DNA of 64,000 nt from Spirochaetia bacterium (lineage in GTDB: Bacteria; Spirochaetota; Spirochaetia; Treponematales; Treponemataceae). Below, one piece after another: positions 1-7,688 of this stretch (positions are counted from its first letter, which is position 1; the number at the start of each line of letters is the position of its first letter). Under the pieces are notes generated by a model. The model was not told the origin of the DNA, ran no database searches, and was given only the letters and a program-made list of their open reading frames with translations. The position numbers and the translations under genes were made by a program. The stretch lies in NCBI GenBank assembly GCA_900769985.1, contig CAAGIS010000115.1:1-64000 (forward strand). Direction: 5' to 3'.

Positions 1-623
1 GGCGACTGCGGAAGTGAATAAAATTTTCCAGGATGAACACGGCTTGGAACAAGGTAATCGCGTGCTCCTTCTGGCGTTGACTTTATAAAAGTAGGAGTTT
101 CAATTTCCAAAAATCCTTTACCAGTCAAATATTCGCGTGTTGCAAAAGTAACCTGACTTCGCAAAATGATGTTCTGCTGCATCGGTTCGCGGCGCAAATC
201 AAGATAGCGGTATTTTAAACGCAAATCTTCGTTAGGGATTACAAGAGTTCCATCTTTTTGGCGTACTTCTTCAATACTGAACGGAAGCTCCTGACTTGTC
301 GTAAAAATCTCGATGTCACTGGCTTCAACTTCAATTTCGCCAGTTTTCATGTCTTTATTGATGTCTTTTTCGGCACGGGCAGCAACAACGCCTTCTACCG
401 CAATACAATATTCACTTTTTAAGCCGGCGGCAATTTTTTTTACTTCGTCAGAAGCGTTGTCGCCAACCATAACCTGAGTAATTCCATAACGGTCGCGTAA
501 ACGGATAAAAATAAGTCCGCCCAAATCACGGGTACGGCTGACCCAACCATTTAATACAACTTTCTTGCCGACATCAGCTTTTGTAAGCTCGCCGCAAGTA
601 ACTGTTCGCTTTGAATTTTCCAT
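1..623 (-). CDS. aspS: Aspartyl-tRNA synthetase, N-terminal part (cut by window edge)
   Basis: Charges tRNA-Asp with aspartate in the cytoplasm. Only the first 207 codons are inside the window; the gene runs off the left edge. Translation from the ATG at 623 gives an N-terminal OB-fold anticodon-binding domain (GWVSRTRDLGG, then FIRLRDRYG), followed by the RYLDLRR segment and the start of the class II catalytic core (EIETPTF, TPEGARDYLVPSR, FYSLPQSP). These are hallmark strings of bacterial-type AspRS. The catalytic motifs 2 and 3 lie outside the window, so intactness cannot be judged. The ettA-like gene follows on the same strand after about 215 bases of window-internal separation from the start codon side, with the aspS start only 48 bases from the ettA stop. 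Confidence 0.95.
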   Translation of the reverse strand, partial: MENSKRTVTCGELTKADVGKKVVLNGWVSRTRDLGGLIFIRLRDRYGITQVMVGDNASDEVKKIAAGLKSEYCIAVEGVVAARAEKDINKDMKTGEIEVEASDIEIFTTSQELPFSIEEVRQKDGTLVIPNEDLRLKYRYLDLRREPMQQNIILRSQVTFATREYLTGKGFLEIETPTFIKSTPEGARDYLVPSRVHPGKFYSLPQS

Positions 624-671
624 AATGAAAACATTTTAGTGATTTGCTTAAGTTTTTACAATAATAAAACT

Positions 672-2408
672 CTATCTGGTCATTTTTCTATAAACCGTGC
701 GCTTTGGAACTCCGGCCTCTTCACCAAACTGTTCTTTTTTCCATTCAGCATATTCAGACCAGTTGCCCTCAAAAAAGCGCACTTCAGAATTATTTTCAAA
801 TGCAAGAATGTGCGTACAAATTCTGTCAAGGAACCATCGGTCATGACTTACAACCATTGCACAGCCGGCAAAATCTTCAAGCGCTTCTTCAAGTGCGCGT
901 ACAGTCTGAACATCAAGATCATTTGTCGGTTCGTCAAACAAAAGAACGTTGCCGCTTTCTTTCAGCATCATTCCCAAATTAAGGCGGTTTTTCTCTCCAC
1001 CTGACAAAACGCCGACTTTTTTATTCTGGTCAGGACCTGCAAAATTGAACCAGCCGCAATACGCATGCGCATTGACCTCACGTACGCCGCCTTCAAGTGC
1101 ACGTCCTTTTTCGTCCACAGCACCAAGCTTGACTAAATCACCGCCACCACCCAAAGTTTCGTAAACAGTTTTATTCGGATCAAGACCTGAACGCATCTGG
1201 TCAACATAAACGAGTTTGACAGTCTGACCGATTTTAATTTCGCCTTTATCAGGTTTTTCGCCGCCTTCCATTCCAGCAGCATCTATTATCATCTTGAATA
1301 AAGTTGTCTTACCGGCACCGTTTGGTCCAACAATTCCAACAATTGCTCCTGCAGGAATGTGAACGTTCAAATTTTCAAAAAGCAGTTTATCACCAAATGA
1401 CTTTGAAAGCCCTTCAATATCAATAACCTGATTTCCAAGACGAGGTCCTGCTGGAATTGAAATCTGTGTATCTTTAAGCTGAACTTTTGACCCTTGTGCA
1501 AGCAGTTCATTATAGCGCGTAATATGCTCCTTATGTTTTGCCTGTCTACCTTTTACGCCCATGTGAATCCATTCCAGTTCTTTTTGAATTTCTTTCTGTC
1601 GGGCAGTTTCATTTTTATTTTCAAGGGCAAGACGCTGGTTTTTCTGTTCAAGCCAGGAAGAATAATTGCCTTTAAACGGATATCCTTCGCCGCGATCAAG
1701 TTCAAGTATCCAGCCTGCAACATCGTCAAGGAAGTATCTGTCGTGTGTAATTGCAATAACAGTTCCCGGATAGTCGTGCAAATGCTTTTCAAGCCAAGCT
1801 ACAGTTTCTGCATCAAGGTGGTTTGTCGGTTCATCAAGTAGCAAAATATCTGGTTTTTGAAGAAGAAGTCGGCACAAAGCAACACGACGCCGCTCACCGC
1901 CAGAAAGAACGTCAACAACCTGGTCAGCCGGCGGACATCGTAAAGCATCCATTGCAAGTTCAAGGTTGCTGTCTAAGTTCCAGGCATCTGCAAGATCAAG
2001 TTTTTCCTGAATTTCTGCCTGACGGGCACACAATTTATCAAAATCAGCATCAGGGTCGCCAAATGCTTCGTTTACTTTGTCAAATTCTGCAAGCAAATCC
2101 GTAATCGGCTTTACGCCTTCCTTTACAATTTCGATTACGGTTTTTCCTGATTCAAGCTGAGGCTCTTGCTCCAGATAACCTACAGTATATCCGGGCGCCA
2201 AAGAAGTTTCACCGGTAAATTCAGTATCAATTCCTGCAAGAATCTTAAATAAACTTGATTTTCCTGAACCGTTCGGTCCGATAACACCGATTTTTGCACC
2301 ATAATAATAAGAAATACCGATGTTCTTTAAAACAACTTTAGTTCCATATGCACGACTTACATCATTCATCGTGTAAATAATTTTTTTGTCATCAAAAGTC
2401 TTAGCCAT
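672..2408 (-). CDS. ettA: ABC-F translational throttle ATPase EttA
   Basis: A soluble ABC-F ATPase that binds the ribosomal E site and links translation to energy state (family knowledge from E. coli EttA). It has two ATP-binding domains without membrane segments. Walker A motifs are GPNGSGKSS near residue 42 and GPNGAGKTT near residue 362; signature motifs are LSGGERRR and LSGGEKNR; Walker B plus switch segments are LLLDEPTNHLD and LLFDEPTNDLD. Between them lies the basic linker that contacts P-site tRNA. At 578 residues it is slightly longer than E. coli EttA (555). The start codon has only a weak upstream purine stretch. It lies upstream of aspS on the same strand. Other ABC-F subfamilies are possible, but the MAKTFDDKKIIYTMNDVS opening fits EttA well. 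Confidence 0.93.
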   Translation of the reverse strand: MAKTFDDKKIIYTMNDVSRAYGTKVVLKNIGISYYYGAKIGVIGPNGSGKSSLFKILAGIDTEFTGETSLAPGYTVGYLEQEPQLESGKTVIEIVKEGVKPITDLLAEFDKVNEAFGDPDADFDKLCARQAEIQEKLDLADAWNLDSNLELAMDALRCPPADQVVDVLSGGERRRVALCRLLLQKPDILLLDEPTNHLDAETVAWLEKHLHDYPGTVIAITHDRYFLDDVAGWILELDRGEGYPFKGNYSSWLEQKNQRLALENKNETARQKEIQKELEWIHMGVKGRQAKHKEHITRYNELLAQGSKVQLKDTQISIPAGPRLGNQVIDIEGLSKSFGDKLLFENLNVHIPAGAIVGIVGPNGAGKTTLFKMIIDAAGMEGGEKPDKGEIKIGQTVKLVYVDQMRSGLDPNKTVYETLGGGGDLVKLGAVDEKGRALEGGVREVNAHAYCGWFNFAGPDQNKKVGVLSGGEKNRLNLGMMLKESGNVLLFDEPTNDLDVQTVRALEEALEDFAGCAMVVSHDRWFLDRICTHILAFENNSEVRFFEGNWSEYAEWKKEQFGEEAGVPKRTVYRKMTR

Positions 2409-2493
2409 GACTTTATCTTATATGAAAAAAATACATTTTACTAGTAGGAAAACATTTATAAAGAAAGGTGATAAAAAGAAAAAAAATTCGTTC

Positions 2494-2538
2494 AAAAAGA
2501 GTGTCCAAAAACTCCTGATTTACGGACACTCTTTTTTT
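2494..2538 (-). terminator. Rho-independent terminator (works in both directions)
   Basis: The arms AAAAAGAGTGTCC (2494-2506) and GGACACTCTTTTT (from 2524) pair over 13 bases around a 17-base loop, with a T-run on both sides. It lies just downstream of the small membrane-protein gene and would end the mtnN-luxS-membrane protein transcript. Confidence 0.85.
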
Positions 2539-2543
2539 ATAAT

Positions 2544-2948
2544 CTATTTACTAGAAAGATATCCGATAATTCCTGCAATCCAGCCGGCAAGAACAAGATA
2601 AAAACCTACAGCTGCATGTTTAATAAAACCTTTTCCAATAAAGGCATATATTCTATTCTGCGAAAAGCCGATGACAAGAATAATTCCACCGATAATTGAA
2701 ACAATCAGCGCAATCATTTTGATAAAATTAACATTTTTCATTTTTACAAAGCAAGAAACAAAACCTGCAATTCCACCAATAACAATAAACAACGCACCAA
2801 TAGAAACAAAACCGCCGTTTTTAAAATTTATAAATTTAAAACCGTTTGGATTGATTCCCATTCCGCTGAACATCGGAAGACAGAATCCCAAAACTATCAA
2901 TGCCATTCCTACAAGGTATAAAATACCCAAACTTGATTTTTTTGCCAT
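2544..2948 (-). CDS. Small four-helix membrane protein, function unknown
   Basis: The product is 134 residues and almost entirely hydrophobic. Four membrane segments are evident at roughly residues 6-28, 45-68, 76-98 and 110-131, separated by short charged loops. The frame opens earlier at a TTG (2966), but the ATG at 2948 sits seven bases after AGGGG, so I place the start there. It is the last gene of a run with mtnN and luxS (41-base gap after luxS) and is followed by a strong terminator. Nothing in the sequence identifies a substrate; co-transcription with the AI-2/SAH recycling genes is the only hint. No family name recognised. Confidence 0.8.
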   Translation of the reverse strand: MAKKSSLGILYLVGMALIVLGFCLPMFSGMGINPNGFKFINFKNGGFVSIGALFIVIGGIAGFVSCFVKMKNVNFIKMIALIVSIIGGIILVIGFSQNRIYAFIGKGFIKHAAVGFYLVLAGWIAGIIGYLSSK

Positions 2949-2988
2949 TTTTTTACCCCTATACAAGTATTATTAAACTGCTGTTATT

Positions 2989-3459
2989 TTATTTATAACA
3001 GTTCCAGCCTTTTTCACGTATTCCGTCAACCCACTGTTTTGCATATTTTTTTGCACCTTCAAGGTCATGGTCGCGGTAATTTCCACATTCAGCTTCCGTC
3101 GTTGCAGGAACAGGTTTATCCCACACTGCAACTTTTGACAGAACATTAAGAAGATGGTTTGCAATTTCTTCTTCCGAGCGGTCCCCCCATACAGTAAAAT
3201 AAAAACCTGTACGGCAACCCATCGGACTTAAATCTATAACGCCTTCCATTTCATCACGAATGTACTCTGCCATAAGATGTTCAAGCGTATGAATTGCGCC
3301 TGTCGTCATAAATTCTTTATTCGGCTGACAAAAGCGGATGTCAAACTTTGTAACGACATCTCCTTTTTCGCCTGTTTTTTTTGCAGCCAGCCTTACAAAA
3401 GGCGCAGTTACTTTTGTATGGTCAAGGTTAAAAGAATCAACGTTATATTTTTTTTCCAT
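2989..3459 (-). CDS. luxS: S-ribosylhomocysteine lyase LuxS
   Basis: Splits S-ribosylhomocysteine into homocysteine and DPD, the precursor of autoinducer-2, in the activated methyl cycle. The metal-binding motif HTLEH is at residues 57-61, the catalytic-cysteine segment GCRTGFYF is near residue 82, and the conserved second metal-ligand region (EAECGNYRDHD) is near residue 125. The 156-residue length is normal. The start is supported by GAGGA eight bases upstream. It lies 53 bases downstream of mtnN, which makes its substrate, and the two are probably one transcript. Confidence 0.97.
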   Translation of the reverse strand: MEKKYNVDSFNLDHTKVTAPFVRLAAKKTGEKGDVVTKFDIRFCQPNKEFMTTGAIHTLEHLMAEYIRDEMEGVIDLSPMGCRTGFYFTVWGDRSEEEIANHLLNVLSKVAVWDKPVPATTEAECGNYRDHDLEGAKKYAKQWVDGIREKGWNCYK

Positions 3460-3512
3460 AAAATCCTCTTTTGAATTTGTAATTCATTGTAAATTTATTA
3501 TACCCGTTCAAA

Positions 3513-4211
3513 CTAAAAATTTTCAACTATATGTTCTACAAAATCTGCACTTATCAAAGCAGCTTCATCTTCGTTAAACTCATAAACTTCGCTGATATTA
3601 TCGTCTGCCATATCAGACATGCAACGCACAATTATAAACGGAATTTTATTCAGCGACGAAACCTGAGCAATAGCCGCACCTTCCATTTCAACGCAAGCCG
3701 GAGCAAAATTGTCTCTGATAAATTCCTTTCGCTCACCGCCAGAAATAAACTGGTCGCCCGATGCAATTCTGCCCGTAATCATTTTATGCTTCTTTAAAAC
3801 TGCTGAACTTTCAAAAGCCGCTTCTGCTTTTTTAATCATTTCACTGTCTGCACAAAATTCAAGTTCCAGCCCCGGAATCTGCCCGAGTTTATAGCCAAAA
3901 GCCGTAACGTCAACATCGTGATAAACCGCATGACTTGAAACGACAAAATCAAAAATCCCGAGCCCCTTTGCCATTGCGCCGGCAATTCCCGTATTAATCA
4001 GATGAGTTATCCCGAAATTTGATATTAAAATCTGCGTACTAAGTGCCGCATTGACTTTTCCAATTCCACACTGAACGACTACGACATCTTTTCCATAAAG
4101 CTTTCCGCAGTGAAAAGTCAAAAACCCAACTTGTTTTATAGAAGAATTTTCAAGTTTTGCACACAACGATTTTACTTCGCGCTCCATTGCACCTAAAATT
4201 CCAATTTTCAT
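3513..4211 (-). CDS. mtnN: 5'-methylthioadenosine/S-adenosylhomocysteine nucleosidase
   Basis: Hydrolyses SAH (and MTA) to adenine plus S-ribosylhomocysteine, feeding LuxS. The protein opens MKIGILGAMEREV, and has the family segments GIAGAM near residue 75, ASGDQF, the ribose-binding VEMEGAAIAQV stretch and the late MSDMADDN segment carrying the catalytic aspartate. Length is 232 residues, typical of the family. The open frame begins at 4271, but GGAGTTATT immediately precedes the ATG at 4211 and the homologous N-terminus starts there. First gene of the mtnN-luxS-membrane protein cluster. Confidence 0.95.
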   Translation of the reverse strand: MKIGILGAMEREVKSLCAKLENSSIKQVGFLTFHCGKLYGKDVVVVQCGIGKVNAALSTQILISNFGITHLINTGIAGAMAKGLGIFDFVVSSHAVYHDVDVTAFGYKLGQIPGLELEFCADSEMIKKAEAAFESSAVLKKHKMITGRIASGDQFISGGERKEFIRDNFAPACVEMEGAAIAQVSSLNKIPFIIVRCMSDMADDNISEVYEFNEDEAALISADFVEHIVENF

Positions 4212-4346
4212 AATAACTCCGCTAAAATCCGCAAAAAATTCAATATTATCCGAGTTCAGACTGCCGGACAAATTTTTTAGACTTTCTTTTTAATATATTA
4301 TATTCTGGACTGACTATTTTCAAGTATCATCTTTTTTTTGAATAGT

Positions 4347-4463
4347 TTAAGTTTTGATTTTCATTCGTTCCTGTTTAGGTGTAATACCGCGCCAGTCTTT
4401 ATAAGCTTTAATAAAATGACTACAATCAAAAAATCCTGTTTCGAGTGCAATGTAATTCAAATC
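4347..4463 (-). pseudogene. Remnant of an AraC-family regulator (C-terminal helix-turn-helix only)
   Basis: About 38 codons ending at 4347 encode the end of an AraC-type DNA-binding domain: IALETGFFDCSHFIKAYKDW followed by RGITPKQER. This matches the second helix-turn-helix and the closing GxTPxxYR motif of the family. Nothing upstream on this strand continues the domain; the frame reads unrelated residues before about 4463. It is therefore a truncated leftover and not a functional regulator. It lies between mtnN and the GH26 gene, a position where an AraC regulator of sugar use would make sense. Confidence 0.7.
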
Positions 4464-4586
4464 GAATGTATTCCAAAAGATAATAAACCAGACCCGAAGC
4501 AGGCACTTGTTCATCCATGGAAATGTCCGTATCATAACGGAAGAATGTGCATGGAAATGATTCAGCGTCTGTCAAAGGCATCATAA
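4464..4586 (+). pseudogene. Possible C-terminal fragment of an unknown gene
   Basis: The plus-strand frame that starts inside the AraC remnant continues for about 40 codons to the stop at 4584-4586, with a Cys- and His-containing tail (HPWKCPYHNGRMCMEM). The composition looks coding, while its first half is just the antisense of the AraC fragment. The abrupt change near 4463 suggests a deletion joined two gene ends. I do not recognise the protein; it could also be a short chance frame. Confidence 0.3.
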
Positions 4587-4614
4587 AAAAAAGCGTGATA
4601 AAATGGAGGTCAAT

Positions 4615-5559
4615 ATGCAGAATCCTGTTAACAAAAATGCAACAAAAAAAGCAAGAGAACTTTTAAACTACCTGTCAGAAACAGCCGGCAAAGCTATCAT
4701 TACAGGTCAGCATACACAAACCAATCCTATGGAAGAAATTTCTTATATCATAGAAAAGACAGGAAAAGAACCAAAACTTCGTGGCTTTGAACTTCTTTCC
4801 TATTCCCCAAATATAAATTATAAAGATGCTGATGAAGCATGTCTGACAGAGATTTACGAAAATCAGCATACTCTCGAAACTGCAATGAAGTGGGCAAAAG
4901 AATCAGATGGAATTCTGACTTTTTCATTTCACTGGTTCTCACCGACAGGCGGCCATGATAAAAGCTTTTATGCCAAAAACACAGATTTCGATGCGACTCA
5001 AGTACTTATCGAGGGAACTGCAGAACGCAAAGCTTTTTTTCATGATATGGACATAATTGCAGAGCAGCTAAAGCTGTTCCGTGATGCAGACATACCAATT
5101 TTGTGGAGACCATTTCACGAATCTGATGGTGACTGGTTCTGGTGGGGAGCAAAAGGTCCTGAAACTGCAATGAAATTATATAAACTGATGTTTGAACACT
5201 ATACTAAAGTTCATCATCTTGATAATTTGCTGTGGGTATGGAACTGCCGGCTTTCACAAGGATATCCGGGAGATGAATATGTTGATGTTATTTCTGTAGA
5301 CATTTATTTAAAGTCTTACGAAAAAACAGATTATCATGAAGATTATTACAAACTCATAGACGCAACATCAAAAAATAAGGTTGCAGCACTTGCAGAAGTC
5401 GGATATATGCCTGATATACATTTATTGGAACAATCTCATACACCATGGGCATATTATATGACATGGTCAAAAGAGTTTTGCATCGGAGAACAATATAATT
5501 CCATAAAAAATCTAAACGAAATGTATAAAAGTGAATATGCCGTCACTTCTGAAAACTAA
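4615..5559 (+). CDS. Glycoside hydrolase family 26 (beta-mannanase-like)
   Basis: A GH26 enzyme, a clan GH-A retaining hydrolase family dominated by endo-beta-1,4-mannanases. The acid/base glutamate is E169 in WRPFHES, followed by the diagnostic WFWWG; the nucleophile is probably E261 in AEVGYMPD. GQHTQ near residue 31 is also typical. The frame opens at an ATG at 4603, but GGAGGT directly precedes the ATG at 4615, so I use the latter, giving 314 residues. No signal peptide or lipobox is visible, so it is predicted cytoplasmic, acting on imported manno-oligosaccharides, unless an N-terminal region was lost in the degraded DNA just upstream. Exact substrate is inferred. Confidence 0.87.
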   Translation: MQNPVNKNATKKARELLNYLSETAGKAIITGQHTQTNPMEEISYIIEKTGKEPKLRGFELLSYSPNINYKDADEACLTEIYENQHTLETAMKWAKESDGILTFSFHWFSPTGGHDKSFYAKNTDFDATQVLIEGTAERKAFFHDMDIIAEQLKLFRDADIPILWRPFHESDGDWFWWGAKGPETAMKLYKLMFEHYTKVHHLDNLLWVWNCRLSQGYPGDEYVDVISVDIYLKSYEKTDYHEDYYKLIDATSKNKVAALAEVGYMPDIHLLEQSHTPWAYYMTWSKEFCIGEQYNSIKNLNEMYKSEYAVTSEN

Positions 5560-5633
5560 TGTATTTATTTGCAAAATATTCAATAAAACCGCAAGAAAAA
5601 TGAAAAAAAGTTAAAAAAATCTTTAAAAAACAC

Positions 5634-5795
5634 TTGATTACAATTCAATTATAATATATTCTATTATCAGACAATAAACATTCTGCTGTAGAAAATCGTT
5701 TTCCTTCCTCCTAATGCGGTTTTTTCCATACAGCCAGTGTAATAAAAATTATCCGTTTTCTCAAAAGCCCGGTGTTTTTTTCCGGGCTTTTTTTT
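5634..5795 (+). ncRNA. Candidate small RNA with anti-Shine-Dalgarno loop
   Basis: The 271-base gap before pepF contains a TTGATT/TATTCT pair at 17-base spacing (5634-5662; an alternative -10 TATAAT lies at 5650-5655) and ends in a strong terminator at 5764-5795. Between them no reading frame of note exists. The putative RNA folds a GCTGTA/TACAGC stem (5685-5690 with 5729-5734) whose loop shows CCTTCCTCCT (5703-5712), complementary to AGGAGG. It could instead be a long leader or attenuator for pepF. The basis is visual folding only. Confidence 0.4.
5764..5795 (+). terminator. Rho-independent terminator upstream of pepF
   Basis: AAAGCCCGG and CCGGGCTTT form a nine-base stem around a nine-base T-rich loop, followed by a T-run. 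It separates the region downstream of the GH26 gene from pepF. Confidence 0.9.
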
Positions 5796-5830
5796 GTTTA
5801 AATTATCCGAATATATGATATATTTATATT

Positions 5831-7660
5831 ATGAACAACATTCCACGCTGGAATTTAGATTCCATTTATCCTGACATTAATTCTCAAAAATACAAAGATG
5901 CACTTGCAGAACTTGAGCAGGGCATTAAAAAACTGAACAAATTAAATGCTGTTTTTCAAAATAAGCCGGAAGATTTTGACGTCGCAAAAGGCTTTTTTGA
6001 ATTCTTCCAGACAGACGACAAAATCGCTCCTCTTGCGCACACGCTCTCGGCATATTCTTATTCGATATACTCAACAGACACGACAAACAAAGAATTCCTC
6101 GACAACCTTAATGCCGTCGAAAAAGCCGTAAACAATTACGACATCGAATTTACCGATTTTTCGCATACGCTCGCCCAGAACTCAAAACACATTCCCGAAT
6201 TTTTTTCGCGCTATCCTGAATACAAAAAATACGAATTTTTCATCAGCGAATGTCTGGAAAATGACAGGCACGTTCTGGCTTCTCCCGTTGAAAAAATGAT
6301 TTCTGCTTTACAGCAGACCGGCGGAAAAGCCTGGGACAGACTTCACGAACAGTTGATTTCAACTTTAAAAGACGAGCAGACAGGCAAGCTTTTTAACGAA
6401 CTTCGCAACGACGCTTATTCTGCAAATTCCGGTGTACGAAAAACCGCCTGGCAAAAAGAAGTCAGCCTTCTTACGCAAAACCGGATTTCATTTGCAGCCT
6501 GCCTCAACAACCTCAAAGGCGAAACGACGACCTTATTAAAAGAGCGCAGCTGGAACAGTTCCATTGACCGGGCTTTGTTCAGTTCACGAATGAAAAAAGA
6601 AACGCTCGATGCCTTAATCTCTGCAATCGAAGAAAGCCTTGCAGACTGGCGCAAATACCTCTGCGCAAAAGCTGAATTCCTAAAAAAGAACAATGCAACC
6701 GCGAGCACTTCCTGCGGAATTTCACAGGGAATTGCGTTCTACGATTTGTTTGCTCCGTTGCCTGACAGTGAAAAAAATGCCGGCTCGCTTTTTGAAAAAT
6801 CCTGGACTTTTGACGAATCAAAGGAATACATCATAAAAGAGTTTTCGTCGTTCTCTGACAAAATGGGGAACTTTGCAAAAACTGCTTTTGAAAAAAACTG
6901 GATTGATGCTGAAATTCACCCCGGCAAAGTCGGCGGCGCTTACTGTCAGGATTTTTACGTTCAAAAAGAATCCCGCGTCCTGTCAAATTTTACAGGCACA
7001 TTCAGCGACATAATTACGCTCGCACACGAACTCGGACACGCCTTCCATTTTTACTGCATAAAAGAAAAAGATTTCAGAAACGCGCTTTACCCGATGACAC
7101 TCGCAGAAACAGCAAGCACTTTTGCAGAAACTATCGTAAAACAGGACATTCTCAGCAGTGCTTCTGATTCTGACAAACTCAAAATCCTGGAACTTGATTT
7201 ACAGGATACTTGTCAGGTTTTAGTCGACATTCTGTGCCGCTTTTATTTTGAACGCTCCGTTTTTGAAGAACGCAAAAAAGGTGAACTTACAGCAGACGAT
7301 TTTTGCCGCCTTATGAAAGATGCTCAGGAAAAATCTTACGGCAACGGTTTAAATAACGAACGCCACGAATATATGTGGGCAGTAAAATCTCACTATTACA
7401 GTGTCGACCTTGATTTTTATAACTTTCCGTATGCATTCGGACAGCTTTTTTCTGCCGCATTATATTCGCGCTACAAAAAAGAAGGCAAAAACTTTGTCGA
7501 TGTATACTGCAAATTGCTTTCTGATACAGGCTCAATGACTTGCGAAGATTTGTGCAAAAAAGCAGGCTTTGACATAACAAAAAAAGAATTCTGGAAAACC
7601 GGCATCGATATGTACACCTCAGAAATCGAACAATTTTGCAAAGCTATCAGTCAGGAATAG
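5831..7660 (+). CDS. pepF: Oligoendopeptidase F, M3B zinc peptidase
   Basis: A cytoplasmic zinc metallopeptidase that trims oligopeptides. The HEXXH zinc site is HELGH at residues 399-403, preceded by ITLA and followed by the downstream glutamate region (LAETASTFAET) that supplies the third zinc ligand. The N-terminal half is the all-helical M3B cap, and the C-terminal region carries the conserved FPYAFGQLFSAALY segment. At 609 residues it is full length with no signal peptide. No Shine-Dalgarno sequence is visible before the ATG; only AT-rich DNA follows the upstream terminator, so the transcript may be nearly leaderless. The GH5 gene follows 28 bases later on the same strand. Confidence 0.95.
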   Translation: MNNIPRWNLDSIYPDINSQKYKDALAELEQGIKKLNKLNAVFQNKPEDFDVAKGFFEFFQTDDKIAPLAHTLSAYSYSIYSTDTTNKEFLDNLNAVEKAVNNYDIEFTDFSHTLAQNSKHIPEFFSRYPEYKKYEFFISECLENDRHVLASPVEKMISALQQTGGKAWDRLHEQLISTLKDEQTGKLFNELRNDAYSANSGVRKTAWQKEVSLLTQNRISFAACLNNLKGETTTLLKERSWNSSIDRALFSSRMKKETLDALISAIEESLADWRKYLCAKAEFLKKNNATASTSCGISQGIAFYDLFAPLPDSEKNAGSLFEKSWTFDESKEYIIKEFSSFSDKMGNFAKTAFEKNWIDAEIHPGKVGGAYCQDFYVQKESRVLSNFTGTFSDIITLAHELGHAFHFYCIKEKDFRNALYPMTLAETASTFAETIVKQDILSSASDSDKLKILELDLQDTCQVLVDILCRFYFERSVFEERKKGELTADDFCRLMKDAQEKSYGNGLNNERHEYMWAVKSHYYSVDLDFYNFPYAFGQLFSAALYSRYKKEGKNFVDVYCKLLSDTGSMTCEDLCKKAGFDITKKEFWKTGIDMYTSEIEQFCKAISQE

Positions 7661-7688
7661 GCAGAAATAAAATCCGTCTGGAGGAAAT

